This document shows positions 1-5,920 of a stretch of 7,249 nt of DNA, in pieces. Origin of the DNA: Bacteroidales bacterium (GTDB taxonomy: Bacteria; Bacteroidota; Bacteroidia; Bacteroidales; JALTDM01); NCBI GenBank assembly GCA_027074135.1, contig JALTDM010000215.1:1-7249 (forward strand). Reading direction: 5' to 3'. The translations under genes and the position numbers were made by a program. The notes below the pieces were generated by a model. The model ran no database searches and was not told the origin of the DNA. It saw only the letters and a program-made list of their open reading frames with translations. Numbering within the stretch: the stretch's first letter is position 1; every line of letters starts with the position of its first letter.

Positions 1-1
1 A

Positions 2-499
2 TTACAAACAAAAATAGCAGGTATAGAAGTTAAATCGGATTTGACTGAAAAAGAACAAAAAATAAAACTACTATTGTTATCAGATAAAGTAAAGACACAA
101 AGATTGATAACATTATGGTTGTTTATTGGTGTATTAATATTTTTATTATCAGCATTATTCTTACTTTTCCAATTGAAGCAAAAACAAAATAAATTGAACA
201 CTTTAAAAATGCGTAAAAGTATAGAAAATTACATAAAACAAATAGATAAAGTAAAAGGAATTAACGCAGAATTGGTAAAACAAGAAGAAAAAGATATTTT
301 AAAGAACGTTAAAAAATTCGGATTAACAGAAAGAGAAGAAAAAATACTACTTCTTATATCCAAAGGATATACTAATAATGAAATATCCGAAAAACTCTTT
401 GTTTCTATTAATACAGTAAAAACACACACAAAAAATATTTTCTTAAAGTTGAATGTAAGGAACCGAACAGAAGCTGCAAAAATTGCTCACAATCAATAA
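2..499 (+). CDS. Membrane-anchored LuxR-type transcriptional regulator, C-terminal part (5' end cut by window)
   Basis: The reading frame is open from base 2 to the TAA at 497-499 and has no natural start inside the window, so the gene begins upstream; the TTG at 41 is internal. The visible 165 residues hold a short lysine-rich, charged segment (about 1-34), one hydrophobic membrane helix (35-56), a basic helical linker that may be a coiled coil (57-100), and a LuxR/GerE helix-turn-helix (about 104-160). The last has the family pattern: LTEREEKILLLISKGYTNNE, then the recognition helix INTVKTHTKNIFLKL and an NRTEAA end. In Bacteroidota this C-terminal layout usually follows several TPR repeats facing the periplasm, which would lie off the left edge; that part is inference. 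The protein probably binds DNA while held at the inner membrane. Target genes cannot be deduced. It converges with the minus-strand genes. Confidence 0.9.
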   Translation, partial: LQTKIAGIEVKSDLTEKEQKIKLLLLSDKVKTQRLITLWLFIGVLIFLLSALFLLFQLKQKQNKLNTLKMRKSIENYIKQIDKVKGINAELVKQEEKDILKNVKKFGLTEREEKILLLISKGYTNNEISEKLFVSINTVKTHTKNIFLKLNVRNRTEAAKIAHNQ

Positions 500-632
500 T
501 GAAATTCATGGATAAACAACAAACACAATTTTCGGAACAGTATATAACTTTTCTTATGAAATTAAAATGATGACAAAAAGGTTAACTTTATTTCTATATT
601 TTTAACTTTGGGCACGAAAAATAATAAAGCTA

Positions 633-1061
633 TTAAAAAATTTGAATACTGTTTATGAAAAGATAATTGATTATAGCGGAAAATACAACATATATCAACA
701 CCTTTTTTATGTCTGTCGAATAATTTTTATTTTTTTGAGCAAGCAGTACAAAAAGTAGAGATAATACAAAACCGAAAATTACTATCTCAGTTTTGCCGGG
801 CCAATGTGATGCAACAAAAATTACCGAAACTCCTATATCATTTTTTGCAAAAAATGAAAGTAGTGACAGCCATATTTTTTTGTCGGAAGATTTTGCGTCT
901 GATATAAAAGATATAAATGTTACCGCACTAAAAATAAGGAAAGTAAACAGCATTAAAAGTAAACCAAATTCTATTCGTACATAAAAAATCAATGCTGAAA
1001 TAAAAAATACAAGTGCCGCATAAAATTCATATTTCCCTGTAAAATTTTTTCTATTTACCAT
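633..1061 (-). CDS. Small polytopic membrane protein with HWPG motif, unknown function
   Basis: This 142-aa protein has about five hydrophobic segments (roughly residues 13-29, 33-53, 63-85, 92-108 and 120-139) and short, lysine-rich loops. I do not recognise a named family. The segment NDIGVSVIFVASHWPGKTE, followed by a helix beginning IVIFGFVLSLL, resembles the HWPG-centred membrane hairpin in the N-terminal part of the gliding/type IX secretion protein GldL and other Bacteroidota membrane proteins. The resemblance is from memory and covers only that half. The ATG at 1061-1059 is preferred to a TTG three codons upstream (1070). It lies inside the end of queA, whose stop is at 1053-1051, giving an 11-nt overlap in another frame. 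Translation is therefore probably coupled to queA. No Shine-Dalgarno sequence is visible. Confidence 0.75.
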   Translation of the reverse strand: MVNRKNFTGKYEFYAALVFFISALIFYVRIEFGLLLMLFTFLIFSAVTFISFISDAKSSDKKIWLSLLSFFAKNDIGVSVIFVASHWPGKTEIVIFGFVLSLLFVLLAQKNKNYSTDIKKVLIYVVFSAIINYLFINSIQIF

Positions 1062-2265
1062 AATTGTCAAATTTTAAAATTGATGAATCGCCGTAACTCA
1101 AGAAACGAAATCCATTGTCAAGAGCATATTGGTAAACTTTTTTCCAATTGTTGCCAATCAAAGCTGCTACAAGTAGCAACAAAGTGCTTCTAGGTTGGTG
1201 AAAGTTGGTAATGAGTGTGTTTGCCGATTTGACGAGATACCCCGGCATTATTATAATTTCGGTGGGAAAGGTTAAGGTTGTCAGGTTGTTTTTTACCATA
1301 TAGTTACCTGTTTCTTCAAGAGATTCTTTAAAGCTGGGAGCGGCTTTTTGTTCGTAAAGTTGCCATTGTGTAACCCCAAGGATCTCGGCTTTATTTTTAA
1401 GGTTTACACCCAGCCAATAAATGCTTTCCAATGCCCGCAATGTAGTAGTTCCCACGGAGGTAATGTTTTCTGCTGCTAATAAATCTTTTATGGTATTATG
1501 ATTCAGAACTATCCATTCCTTGTGCATCTTGTGTTGCCTTATGTCGTCGGTATCAACGGGTTTGAATGTACCTGCGCTTACGTGCAAAGTAAGTTCTACC
1601 GATTTTATGTTTTTATTTTTTAAAGAATCTAAAACGCTTGGCGTAAAATGTAGTCCAGCTGTAGGTGCTGCCACAGAACCGTCATGTTTGGCATACACTG
1701 TTTGATAGCGGTCTTTGTCTATCGATTCTGTATCCCTACCTAGATATGGCGGTATTGGTACTTTGCCCACCAACTCGATTACTTCAGCAAAAGTAATATT
1801 TGCATCCCATTCAAATTTTATAATAAAACTACCGTCGCCGAGGTCTCTCACTTTATGGGCTGTTAGTTGGATTTTTTTTCCATTCTGATTGATTAGTTTG
1901 GTCAATATATCGGTTTTCCACTTCTTGGAATTGCCAACAATTGTTTTCCATATCACCGGACCACGAGATGAAAAAATAGTACTAAACTCATGTATGCCAT
2001 AAGGTTCTAGGCAAAATATCTCTATTTTCGCTCCCGTAGGCTTATGAAAGATTAATCTTGCAGGGATTACTTTGCTGTTATTAGCTGCCAGATAGCTGTC
2101 ACGTTCCAAATATGTTGCTATATTGTAAAAAACATCTTGCGAGATTTTACCCTTGTCGTAAACCAACAACTTGGATTGGTCCCTCTTCTCCAACGGATAT
2201 TTGGCTATCCTTTCAGTGGGCAAATTATAATCGTAATCCGCTATATTTATTTCCGGTATCGTCAT
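1051..2265 (-). CDS. queA: S-adenosylmethionine:tRNA ribosyltransferase-isomerase QueA (long Bacteroidota-type form)
   Basis: QueA moves the ribosyl part of S-adenosylmethionine onto 7-aminomethyl-7-deazaguanine in the tRNA wobble position, making epoxyqueuosine, the penultimate step of queuosine synthesis in the cytoplasm. Family blocks in the 404-aa product are NNSKVIPARLIFHKPTGAK (62-80), VPIPPYLGR (169-177), YQTVYAKHDGSVAAPTAGLH (187-206), LTLHVSAGTFKPV (225-237), MHKEW (247-251), GTTTLRALES (272-281), NFHQPRSTLLLLVAALIG (354-371) and FRFLSYGDSSIL (386-397). Canonical QueA is about 345-350 residues; most of the excess lies between GTTTLRALES and IIIMPGYLV (about 283-338). I chose the ATG at 2265, giving MTIPEINIADYDYNLP. 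The ATG at 2274 (three codons longer) is possible. A longer frame back to 2316 would translate the promoter. Overlaps the downstream membrane gene by 11 nt. Confidence 0.95.
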   Translation of the reverse strand: MTIPEINIADYDYNLPTERIAKYPLEKRDQSKLLVYDKGKISQDVFYNIATYLERDSYLAANNSKVIPARLIFHKPTGAKIEIFCLEPYGIHEFSTIFSSRGPVIWKTIVGNSKKWKTDILTKLINQNGKKIQLTAHKVRDLGDGSFIIKFEWDANITFAEVIELVGKVPIPPYLGRDTESIDKDRYQTVYAKHDGSVAAPTAGLHFTPSVLDSLKNKNIKSVELTLHVSAGTFKPVDTDDIRQHKMHKEWIVLNHNTIKDLLAAENITSVGTTTLRALESIYWLGVNLKNKAEILGVTQWQLYEQKAAPSFKESLEETGNYMVKNNLTTLTFPTEIIIMPGYLVKSANTLITNFHQPRSTLLLLVAALIGNNWKKVYQYALDNGFRFLSYGDSSILKFDNYGK

Positions 2266-2282
2266 CACCTCCATGTGTTTTG

Positions 2283-2317
2283 CAAAGATAAGGGAAATAT
2301 AGTTTGGAAAGAGCAAC
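2283..2317 (-). promoter_or_regulatory. Putative Bacteroidota-type promoter of queA
   Basis: Read on the minus strand, TATCTTTG at 2290-2283 matches the Bacteroidota -7 consensus TAnnTTTG exactly and is followed by C. A GTTG at 2317-2314 could serve as the -33 TTTG-like element. The 23-nt gap between TTG and TA is at the long end of the usual range, so the -33 part is less certain than the -7 part. The spacing places the transcript start only some 10-20 nt before the queA ATG at 2265, so the leader would be very short. This also argues that queA is not solely read through from the 202-aa gene upstream. Confidence 0.5.
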
Positions 2318-2349
2318 AGTTCCCCGATGAAGTTATAATAGAGTACTTA

Positions 2350-2958
2350 TTATTTTATCAAACCGGACTCTTTCATTTTGTCAATACTCAAACAAAACAA
2401 CTTATATAATTCCGATAACCCCTCTTTTGTGTTTACCGTCCTGCTAACTAAACTCGAAAGTTGCAATGTCTTATTCTTTTTATTGTAATTACAACCGAAT
2501 GAAAAAACATTATTTTTCAATAAGATTGTTTTCACTTCATCATTTGATAGGATTTGTTTGACAATATTTATGTCTTTCCCTTGTATTAAATATTTACTGT
2601 CAAAATCCTTATCTCCAACTTGAATATCCTGTTTCCCAAAAAATTTAAGGAGTTTTTCCAATGTGTCTTCGTAACTGACAATAAACTCAAAATCGCGCTT
2701 TGCTTCCAATTCGGTTGTGATTTTCAACGGATGGGTATCGGATTCTGAAAACTCAATTATGTACTTTTCACGAGGTAATTTTAAAATCAATTTTTCCAAA
2801 TCGCCTGCAATAGTCCTTTTAACGATAAATTCGCCATTAAACCGGACTGCTGTTTCTTTCCAAAAATCTTTCTTCTTGGCAACGGGAATAAATCCAAGCG
2901 TTCTTGTAACAAACATTTGCTTGAATAGGCTTTCTTTGTGTTCAGAGAATTTTTTCAT
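2350..2958 (-). CDS. Hypothetical soluble protein with GDKDFD-type motif
   Basis: I do not recognise a named family for this 202-aa protein. There is no signal peptide or membrane helix, and it is rich in lysine. The middle (about 40-105) alternates short hydrophobic and charged stretches, as in a beta-rich domain (NGEFIVKRTI, KYIIEFSE, FEFIVSYEDT). From 114 comes VGDKDFDSKYLIQGKDINIV, followed by a helix KQILSNDEVKTILL. This GD-x-x-FD-x-x-(F/Y) pattern, followed a few residues later by a helix with IL/LL, recalls uncharacterised bacterial domains such as DUF3137-like proteins, but I cannot confirm it. The start ATG at 2958-2956 has no Shine-Dalgarno site. It lies 56 nt downstream of the 218-aa gene on the same strand, so co-transcription is possible. 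The 84 nt to queA contain the queA promoter. Confidence 0.75.
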   Translation of the reverse strand: MKKFSEHKESLFKQMFVTRTLGFIPVAKKKDFWKETAVRFNGEFIVKRTIAGDLEKLILKLPREKYIIEFSESDTHPLKITTELEAKRDFEFIVSYEDTLEKLLKFFGKQDIQVGDKDFDSKYLIQGKDINIVKQILSNDEVKTILLKNNVFSFGCNYNKKNKTLQLSSLVSRTVNTKEGLSELYKLFCLSIDKMKESGLIK

Positions 2959-3014
2959 GGTTTAAATTATTTTAATTGAGGATTTTAATTTTTCATAAAA
3001 ACACCAGTTATATT

Positions 3015-3671
3015 TTACAAGTTTAGCCAATCATTATTTTCATCATCATCATATTTTCCTTTAAGTTCAAACTCATTAATATTAAAGAAAAAATCATTTA
3101 AAACATTTTGGACATATATTGGTTCATAATCAATGTCTCCATGCTCAACTACTTGGTAAATATCATCTTGGGGTAAAATACTTAATTTTATACTTCCATA
3201 TGGATTGATCCATCCCCCATAAACATATTTAATCCCTGAATTTAAATTAACAGGTCTTTTTAAAATAAATGTGCCCGAGTAATCCGGTTGATTTGTTTGT
3301 TTTTTATTTGTATTTTTTGATAAAATTAATTTTAAGTTGTTTAAATTCTCATTATTTGTCATTTCATATTTTTCTTCAAATATTTTTTCTAATTGTTCAG
3401 GAAATATAAACTTTATAACACCTAGAGAAGGATACGGTTCTCGCTTAATAAACAGTAACCCTTTTTTTTCAATAGAATTAATTATTTTCCAGATAGTTTT
3501 ATCATATGGGTCACCATTAAAAATTTCCTTATATATTAAAGATTTATTTTTTAAGCGAACAATTTCTTTTAAAATCTCAAATTCTTCTGAATTTAGATTT
3601 AGCCACCTTTTTTTTTGAATAGCTTCTGCAAAATTTTCTTTTATCTTTTCTTGTTCAATTTTTTCTTGCAT
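3015..3671 (-). CDS. Probable winged-helix protein, likely the C-terminal remnant of a larger broken gene
   Basis: This open frame of 218 codons is markedly AT-rich. Residues 28-98 look like a winged-helix module: a helix (SEEFEILKEIVRLKNK), a second helix (LIYKEIF), a possible recognition helix (DKTIWKIINSIEKKGLLFIK) and a beta wing (LGVIKFIF). A linker rich in Asn and Lys follows (104-130). The last part (131-195) is a beta-rich domain containing YVYGGWINPYGSIKLSILP, and the tail is acidic (DDDENND). I do not know the family by name. The frame continues upstream through the ATG at 3671: four codons earlier comes a TAA (3683-3681), and before it a cysteine-containing segment in the same frame. 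The ATG may thus be internal to a decayed gene (see the adjoining pseudogene). Whether the fragment is still translated cannot be told; no Shine-Dalgarno site is visible. Confidence 0.6.
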   Translation of the reverse strand: MQEKIEQEKIKENFAEAIQKKRWLNLNSEEFEILKEIVRLKNKSLIYKEIFNGDPYDKTIWKIINSIEKKGLLFIKREPYPSLGVIKFIFPEQLEKIFEEKYEMTNNENLNNLKLILSKNTNKKQTNQPDYSGTFILKRPVNLNSGIKYVYGGWINPYGSIKLSILPQDDIYQVVEHGDIDYEPIYVQNVLNDFFFNINEFELKGKYDDDENNDWLNL

Positions 3672-3680
3672 AAAGCTTTC

Positions 3681-3986
3681 TTATTCTAACGATTTAAAAA
3701 ATGTTATTTCACACTTATCAAATCTCTTTTTTCTTGTCTTTTCTTTTTTTTAAATTCAGTTTGGCTGTAGACATCTTCCTTAATTGGAACACCACAATCA
3801 AAACAATAATTTATAGTGCGGTGAGAATATTTTTTCATAATTTCGGTTAATTTATAAACAGTAATATTCGCATATTTTTGTTGGTTTGTTGCAAAAATCA
3901 TTATTATCAATTTTCCAATATTCTTGTATTATTTTAGAATATTCATCTGGGGTATTCTGAACAAAATAAATTTTATAATCTATCAT
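3681..3986 (-). pseudogene. Frameshifted N-terminal zinc-ribbon segment of the gene continuing at 3671
   Basis: An ATG at 3986 opens a 44-codon frame (MIDYKIYFVQNTPDEY...NNDFCNKPTKI) that hits a stop at 3854-3852. Dropping one base near 3872 joins it smoothly to a second frame, ANITVYKLTEIMKKYSH and then YCFDCGVPIKEDVYSQTEF, which ends at 3704. Adding one A to the run of six A at 3732-3727 (minus-strand reading) would pass to the third frame, RFDKCEITFFKSLE, which ends at the TAA 3683-3681. That last frame is the one used by the 218-codon ORF at 3671. The restored product would have a CxxC knuckle, a possible second knuckle with one cysteine lost (FDKC where CDKC would be expected), then the winged-helix part. 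This is my reconstruction; there is no homologue comparison behind it. Alternatively the pieces are small independent ORFs or sequencing errors. Confidence 0.55.
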
Positions 3987-4157
3987 AATATTTTATTTGT
4001 ATTTAATTTACACAATTTTACCGAAATTTTTCCACTTTAAAGCAAATATCGTGAAATATTTCGGCTGGGATTTTATAATTCTATTAAATATATCTCAACA
4101 GGAAGTCGGCGAAATATTTTTTCGAGTCATCTAAATAACAAACTAAATCTCGTATAT
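3987..4157. other. AT-rich intergenic gap with palindromic words; no intact gene
   Basis: This gap separates the lipoprotein hydrolase cluster from the decayed zinc-ribbon gene. It contains the perfect palindrome GAAATATTTC at 4053-4062 and a related copy, CGAAATATTT, at 4110-4119. The second copy can fold as a weak stem (CGAAA 4110-4114 with TTTCG 4120-4124). No Bacteroidota -7 motif was found here for the minus strand, and no T-tract follows the stem, so it is not a convincing terminator. On the minus strand two short stop-bounded stretches read like protein (see findings), but nothing is recognised. Confidence 0.4.
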
Positions 4158-5438
4158 TTATTGTTCCATATTTTTCAATTCTTTTTCCAAATTTGGGATC
4201 TCCTTATTTTTCGGGTCTATCACTTTGTAAACATCAAGCAACTGACGGGCATACAAATAATTCCCCTGCTTCATATAATTGGTAATTCCCATATAAGTTG
4301 CCAAGCTCAAATAATTCCTGATTCTCTTATACATTAGTTCTTCATCTGTAGGCAAAGTATGTTCATTTTTTTCAAATTCTTTCATCTTATCTTTCCACCA
4401 ATTTACAGGCTTATTCAATAAAGCACCCGCATAAGCACTTCTAAGTCTGTTTTCCTGGTCAAAAATGCTAATCATTTCATGCTGTTCTGCCTTGTATTGC
4501 TTTGAAGAAATTATTTCGTCATATTTTTTCTTATATGCTGATACATCTTTCAATCCGTTTTCAAACACCACAAGCTTTTTATACAAATTTGCTTTCAAAG
4601 TATATTTTTTTACAACTGCAATTTGTCTATTTACTTCCTTTTCAAACTTGGTAATCAGCTCGTTATCAACAGGCAATTTTTTATTTTTCATCAAATAAAA
4701 ACTCATATAGTAAAAAGCCGTGCGGTAAACATCTTGCGGAGGCCATTCGTGCATACCGTCAAAAAATTCCACATAGTGGTCTTTGTTGCTCACTTGGGCA
4801 AGCATATTGTCAAGATTGTAAAGTTCCATAAAGTTAAAATCCTCGTTGCCTGCAAAACCGATAAAATTAAAATCCACTTGCTTCATTCCTGCAACACCAG
4901 CACCCGCCGAAATAACAACAGGAATTTTGTATTCGGTTGCAAAAATTGACGAAACCCTGCCACCACCGGAAAATCCGCCTGTAAAAATCGCAGAGGTATC
5001 AATCAATGGCAAAAATTCGCTTTTCAAATCTGCATACAAAGCAGAAAGAATCATCTGATAATCTTGCGGTTGCAAGCCGTTTTGGGAATTGTTGCTTGCA
5101 ATCAGCACAAAACCGAACTCTTTGGCAAGCTCCTTGTAATTTTTCAGGGGCAAACTTCCGTCAGCATGCGGGTCAAACAGCACAAAAACAGGCAATTGCT
5201 TCTCCCCATCCGGCGTGTAAACAGCATAAGACATGTTCGGATTAGCTCGACTCGGCACATTTTTATACAGTGTGTCGCCAATAAATTTTATTTCGGCAGT
5301 TTCTTGTGGCTGAACGTTTTGTGTAGTTTGCAGTTGTGAAGCGTTTACCTCTTGTTGTACAGGATTTTTTCCCGTGTCTCCGCAACTTACTGCAACAAAA
5401 GCGATAAGAATCAAAAAAAGATACTTTAAATTTCCCAT
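4158..5438 (-). CDS. Lipoprotein alpha/beta hydrolase (esterase-like) with C-terminal helical domain
   Basis: The 426-aa product starts with a lipoprotein signal peptide: MGNLK, a hydrophobic core, and AVSC with the lipidated Cys at 19. It should therefore be anchored in the periplasm or at the cell surface. A low-complexity Gln/Thr linker (about 27-48) precedes an alpha/beta-hydrolase domain. Visible features are a strand and turn LPVFVLFDPHADG (82-94), the nucleophile elbow GGFSGGGR with Ser157, GNEDFNF with a candidate acid (Asp200), and DGMHEWP with the likely catalytic His230. The layout recalls esterases of the PHB-depolymerase/LpqC or dienelactone-hydrolase type; the substrate is unknown. 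Residues 260-426 are helical, and the end (about 365-420) is TPR-like. The ATG at 5438 has a strong AGGAGG at 5452-5447 with 8-nt spacing. A frame back to 5519 is rejected because it lies within msrA. It overlaps msrA by 13 nt. Confidence 0.88.
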   Translation of the reverse strand: MGNLKYLFLILIAFVAVSCGDTGKNPVQQEVNASQLQTTQNVQPQETAEIKFIGDTLYKNVPSRANPNMSYAVYTPDGEKQLPVFVLFDPHADGSLPLKNYKELAKEFGFVLIASNNSQNGLQPQDYQMILSALYADLKSEFLPLIDTSAIFTGGFSGGGRVSSIFATEYKIPVVISAGAGVAGMKQVDFNFIGFAGNEDFNFMELYNLDNMLAQVSNKDHYVEFFDGMHEWPPQDVYRTAFYYMSFYLMKNKKLPVDNELITKFEKEVNRQIAVVKKYTLKANLYKKLVVFENGLKDVSAYKKKYDEIISSKQYKAEQHEMISIFDQENRLRSAYAGALLNKPVNWWKDKMKEFEKNEHTLPTDEELMYKRIRNYLSLATYMGITNYMKQGNYLYARQLLDVYKVIDPKNKEIPNLEKELKNMEQ

Positions 5439-5920
5439 TTTACATTCCTCCTGTAATGACAATAAGGCACCTGCATAGTGCGACTGTAATAATCCTGATG
5501 ATAATCTTCTGCAGGCCAAAACTTTTCAAAATCCTTAACCTGTGTGACTACATCGTAGCCCTTGGTTTTTAAATATTCAATGTGACTGTTTACAATTTCA
5601 CGCTCTTTATCGTCTTGCACAAATACAACTGACAAATATTGATCTCCTTTGTCGGGACCTTGTCCGTCTCGCTGCGTGAAATCGTGAATTTCGAAAAAGA
5701 TTTTTACCAATTCGGAGTAGGCAACTTTTTTAGGATCATAAACTACTTCAACGGTTTCTTTGTGCCCTGTGTCTCCTGTCAAAACTTGTTCGTATGTGGG
5801 GACTTCAGTTTTGCCTCCGCAATATCCAACAGTGGTTTCAATTACTCCCGTAACCTTTTTGAACAAATGCTCAACACCCCAAAAACATCCTGCAGCAAAA
5901 TATGCTTTTTCCTGTTCCAT
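5426..5920 (-). CDS. msrA: Peptide-methionine (S)-S-oxide reductase MsrA
   Basis: MsrA reduces methionine-(S)-sulfoxide, free or in proteins, back to methionine using thioredoxin. The 164-aa protein starts directly with the catalytic block YFAAGCFWGVEHLF, with nucleophile Cys12. It then shows VGYCGGK (32-37), PTYEQVLTGDTGHKETVEV (41-59, carrying the conserved Glu), GQGPDKGDQYLSVVF (86-100) and YHQDYY (140-145). Cys34 and Cys154 (VPYCHYR) are candidate partners for disulfide relay. There is no signal peptide, so this is a cytoplasmic form, and no MsrB domain is fused to it. The ATG at 5920 overlaps the exonuclease stop as TAATG. The 3' end contains the Shine-Dalgarno site and start codon of the lipoprotein hydrolase, which points to coupled translation. 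Confidence 0.97.
   Translation of the reverse strand: MEQEKAYFAAGCFWGVEHLFKKVTGVIETTVGYCGGKTEVPTYEQVLTGDTGHKETVEVVYDPKKVAYSELVKIFFEIHDFTQRDGQGPDKGDQYLSVVFVQDDKEREIVNSHIEYLKTKGYDVVTQVKDFEKFWPAEDYHQDYYSRTMQVPYCHYRRNVKWEI
5447..5452 (-). promoter_or_regulatory. Strong Shine-Dalgarno site for the lipoprotein hydrolase
   Basis: AGGAGG (minus strand) sits inside the last codons of msrA, 8 nt before the ATG at 5438. It decides the start of the lipoprotein gene. It is the only well-placed strong ribosome binding site I see in the window; the other starts lack one. Confidence 0.75.

Noticed and set aside
603..610. TAACTTTG on the plus strand as a promoter
   Set aside because: It fits the -7 consensus, but no -33 element and no plus-strand gene follow it; such words are frequent in AT-rich DNA.
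793..984. Plus-strand ORF of 63 codons opposite the HWPG membrane gene
   Set aside because: No recognisable motif; it is best explained as a shadow of the membrane protein frame.
1062..1070. TTG start for the HWPG membrane protein, three codons upstream
   Set aside because: The ATG at 1061 is a better start codon and begins the lysine/arginine-containing N-terminus directly; neither has a ribosome binding site.
2266..2316. N-terminal extension of QueA beginning MLFPNYISL
   Set aside because: It begins at the TTG of the probable -33 element and reads through the -7 promoter motif. QueA similarity begins only at about MTIPEI.
4110..4124. Hairpin CGAAA/TTTCG as a terminator for the lipoprotein gene
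   Set aside because: Only five AT-rich base pairs and no T-tract after the stem on the minus strand.
4465..5339. Several plus-strand ORFs of 70-108 codons opposite the hydrolase
   Set aside because: They are antisense to a gene with clear domain motifs, overlap each other in different frames, and resemble no known protein.
5439..5519. Longer start for the lipoprotein hydrolase (MACRRLSSG)
   Set aside because: It lies wholly within msrA and would bury the signal peptide; the ATG at 5438 has a strong, well-spaced Shine-Dalgarno site and a lipobox.
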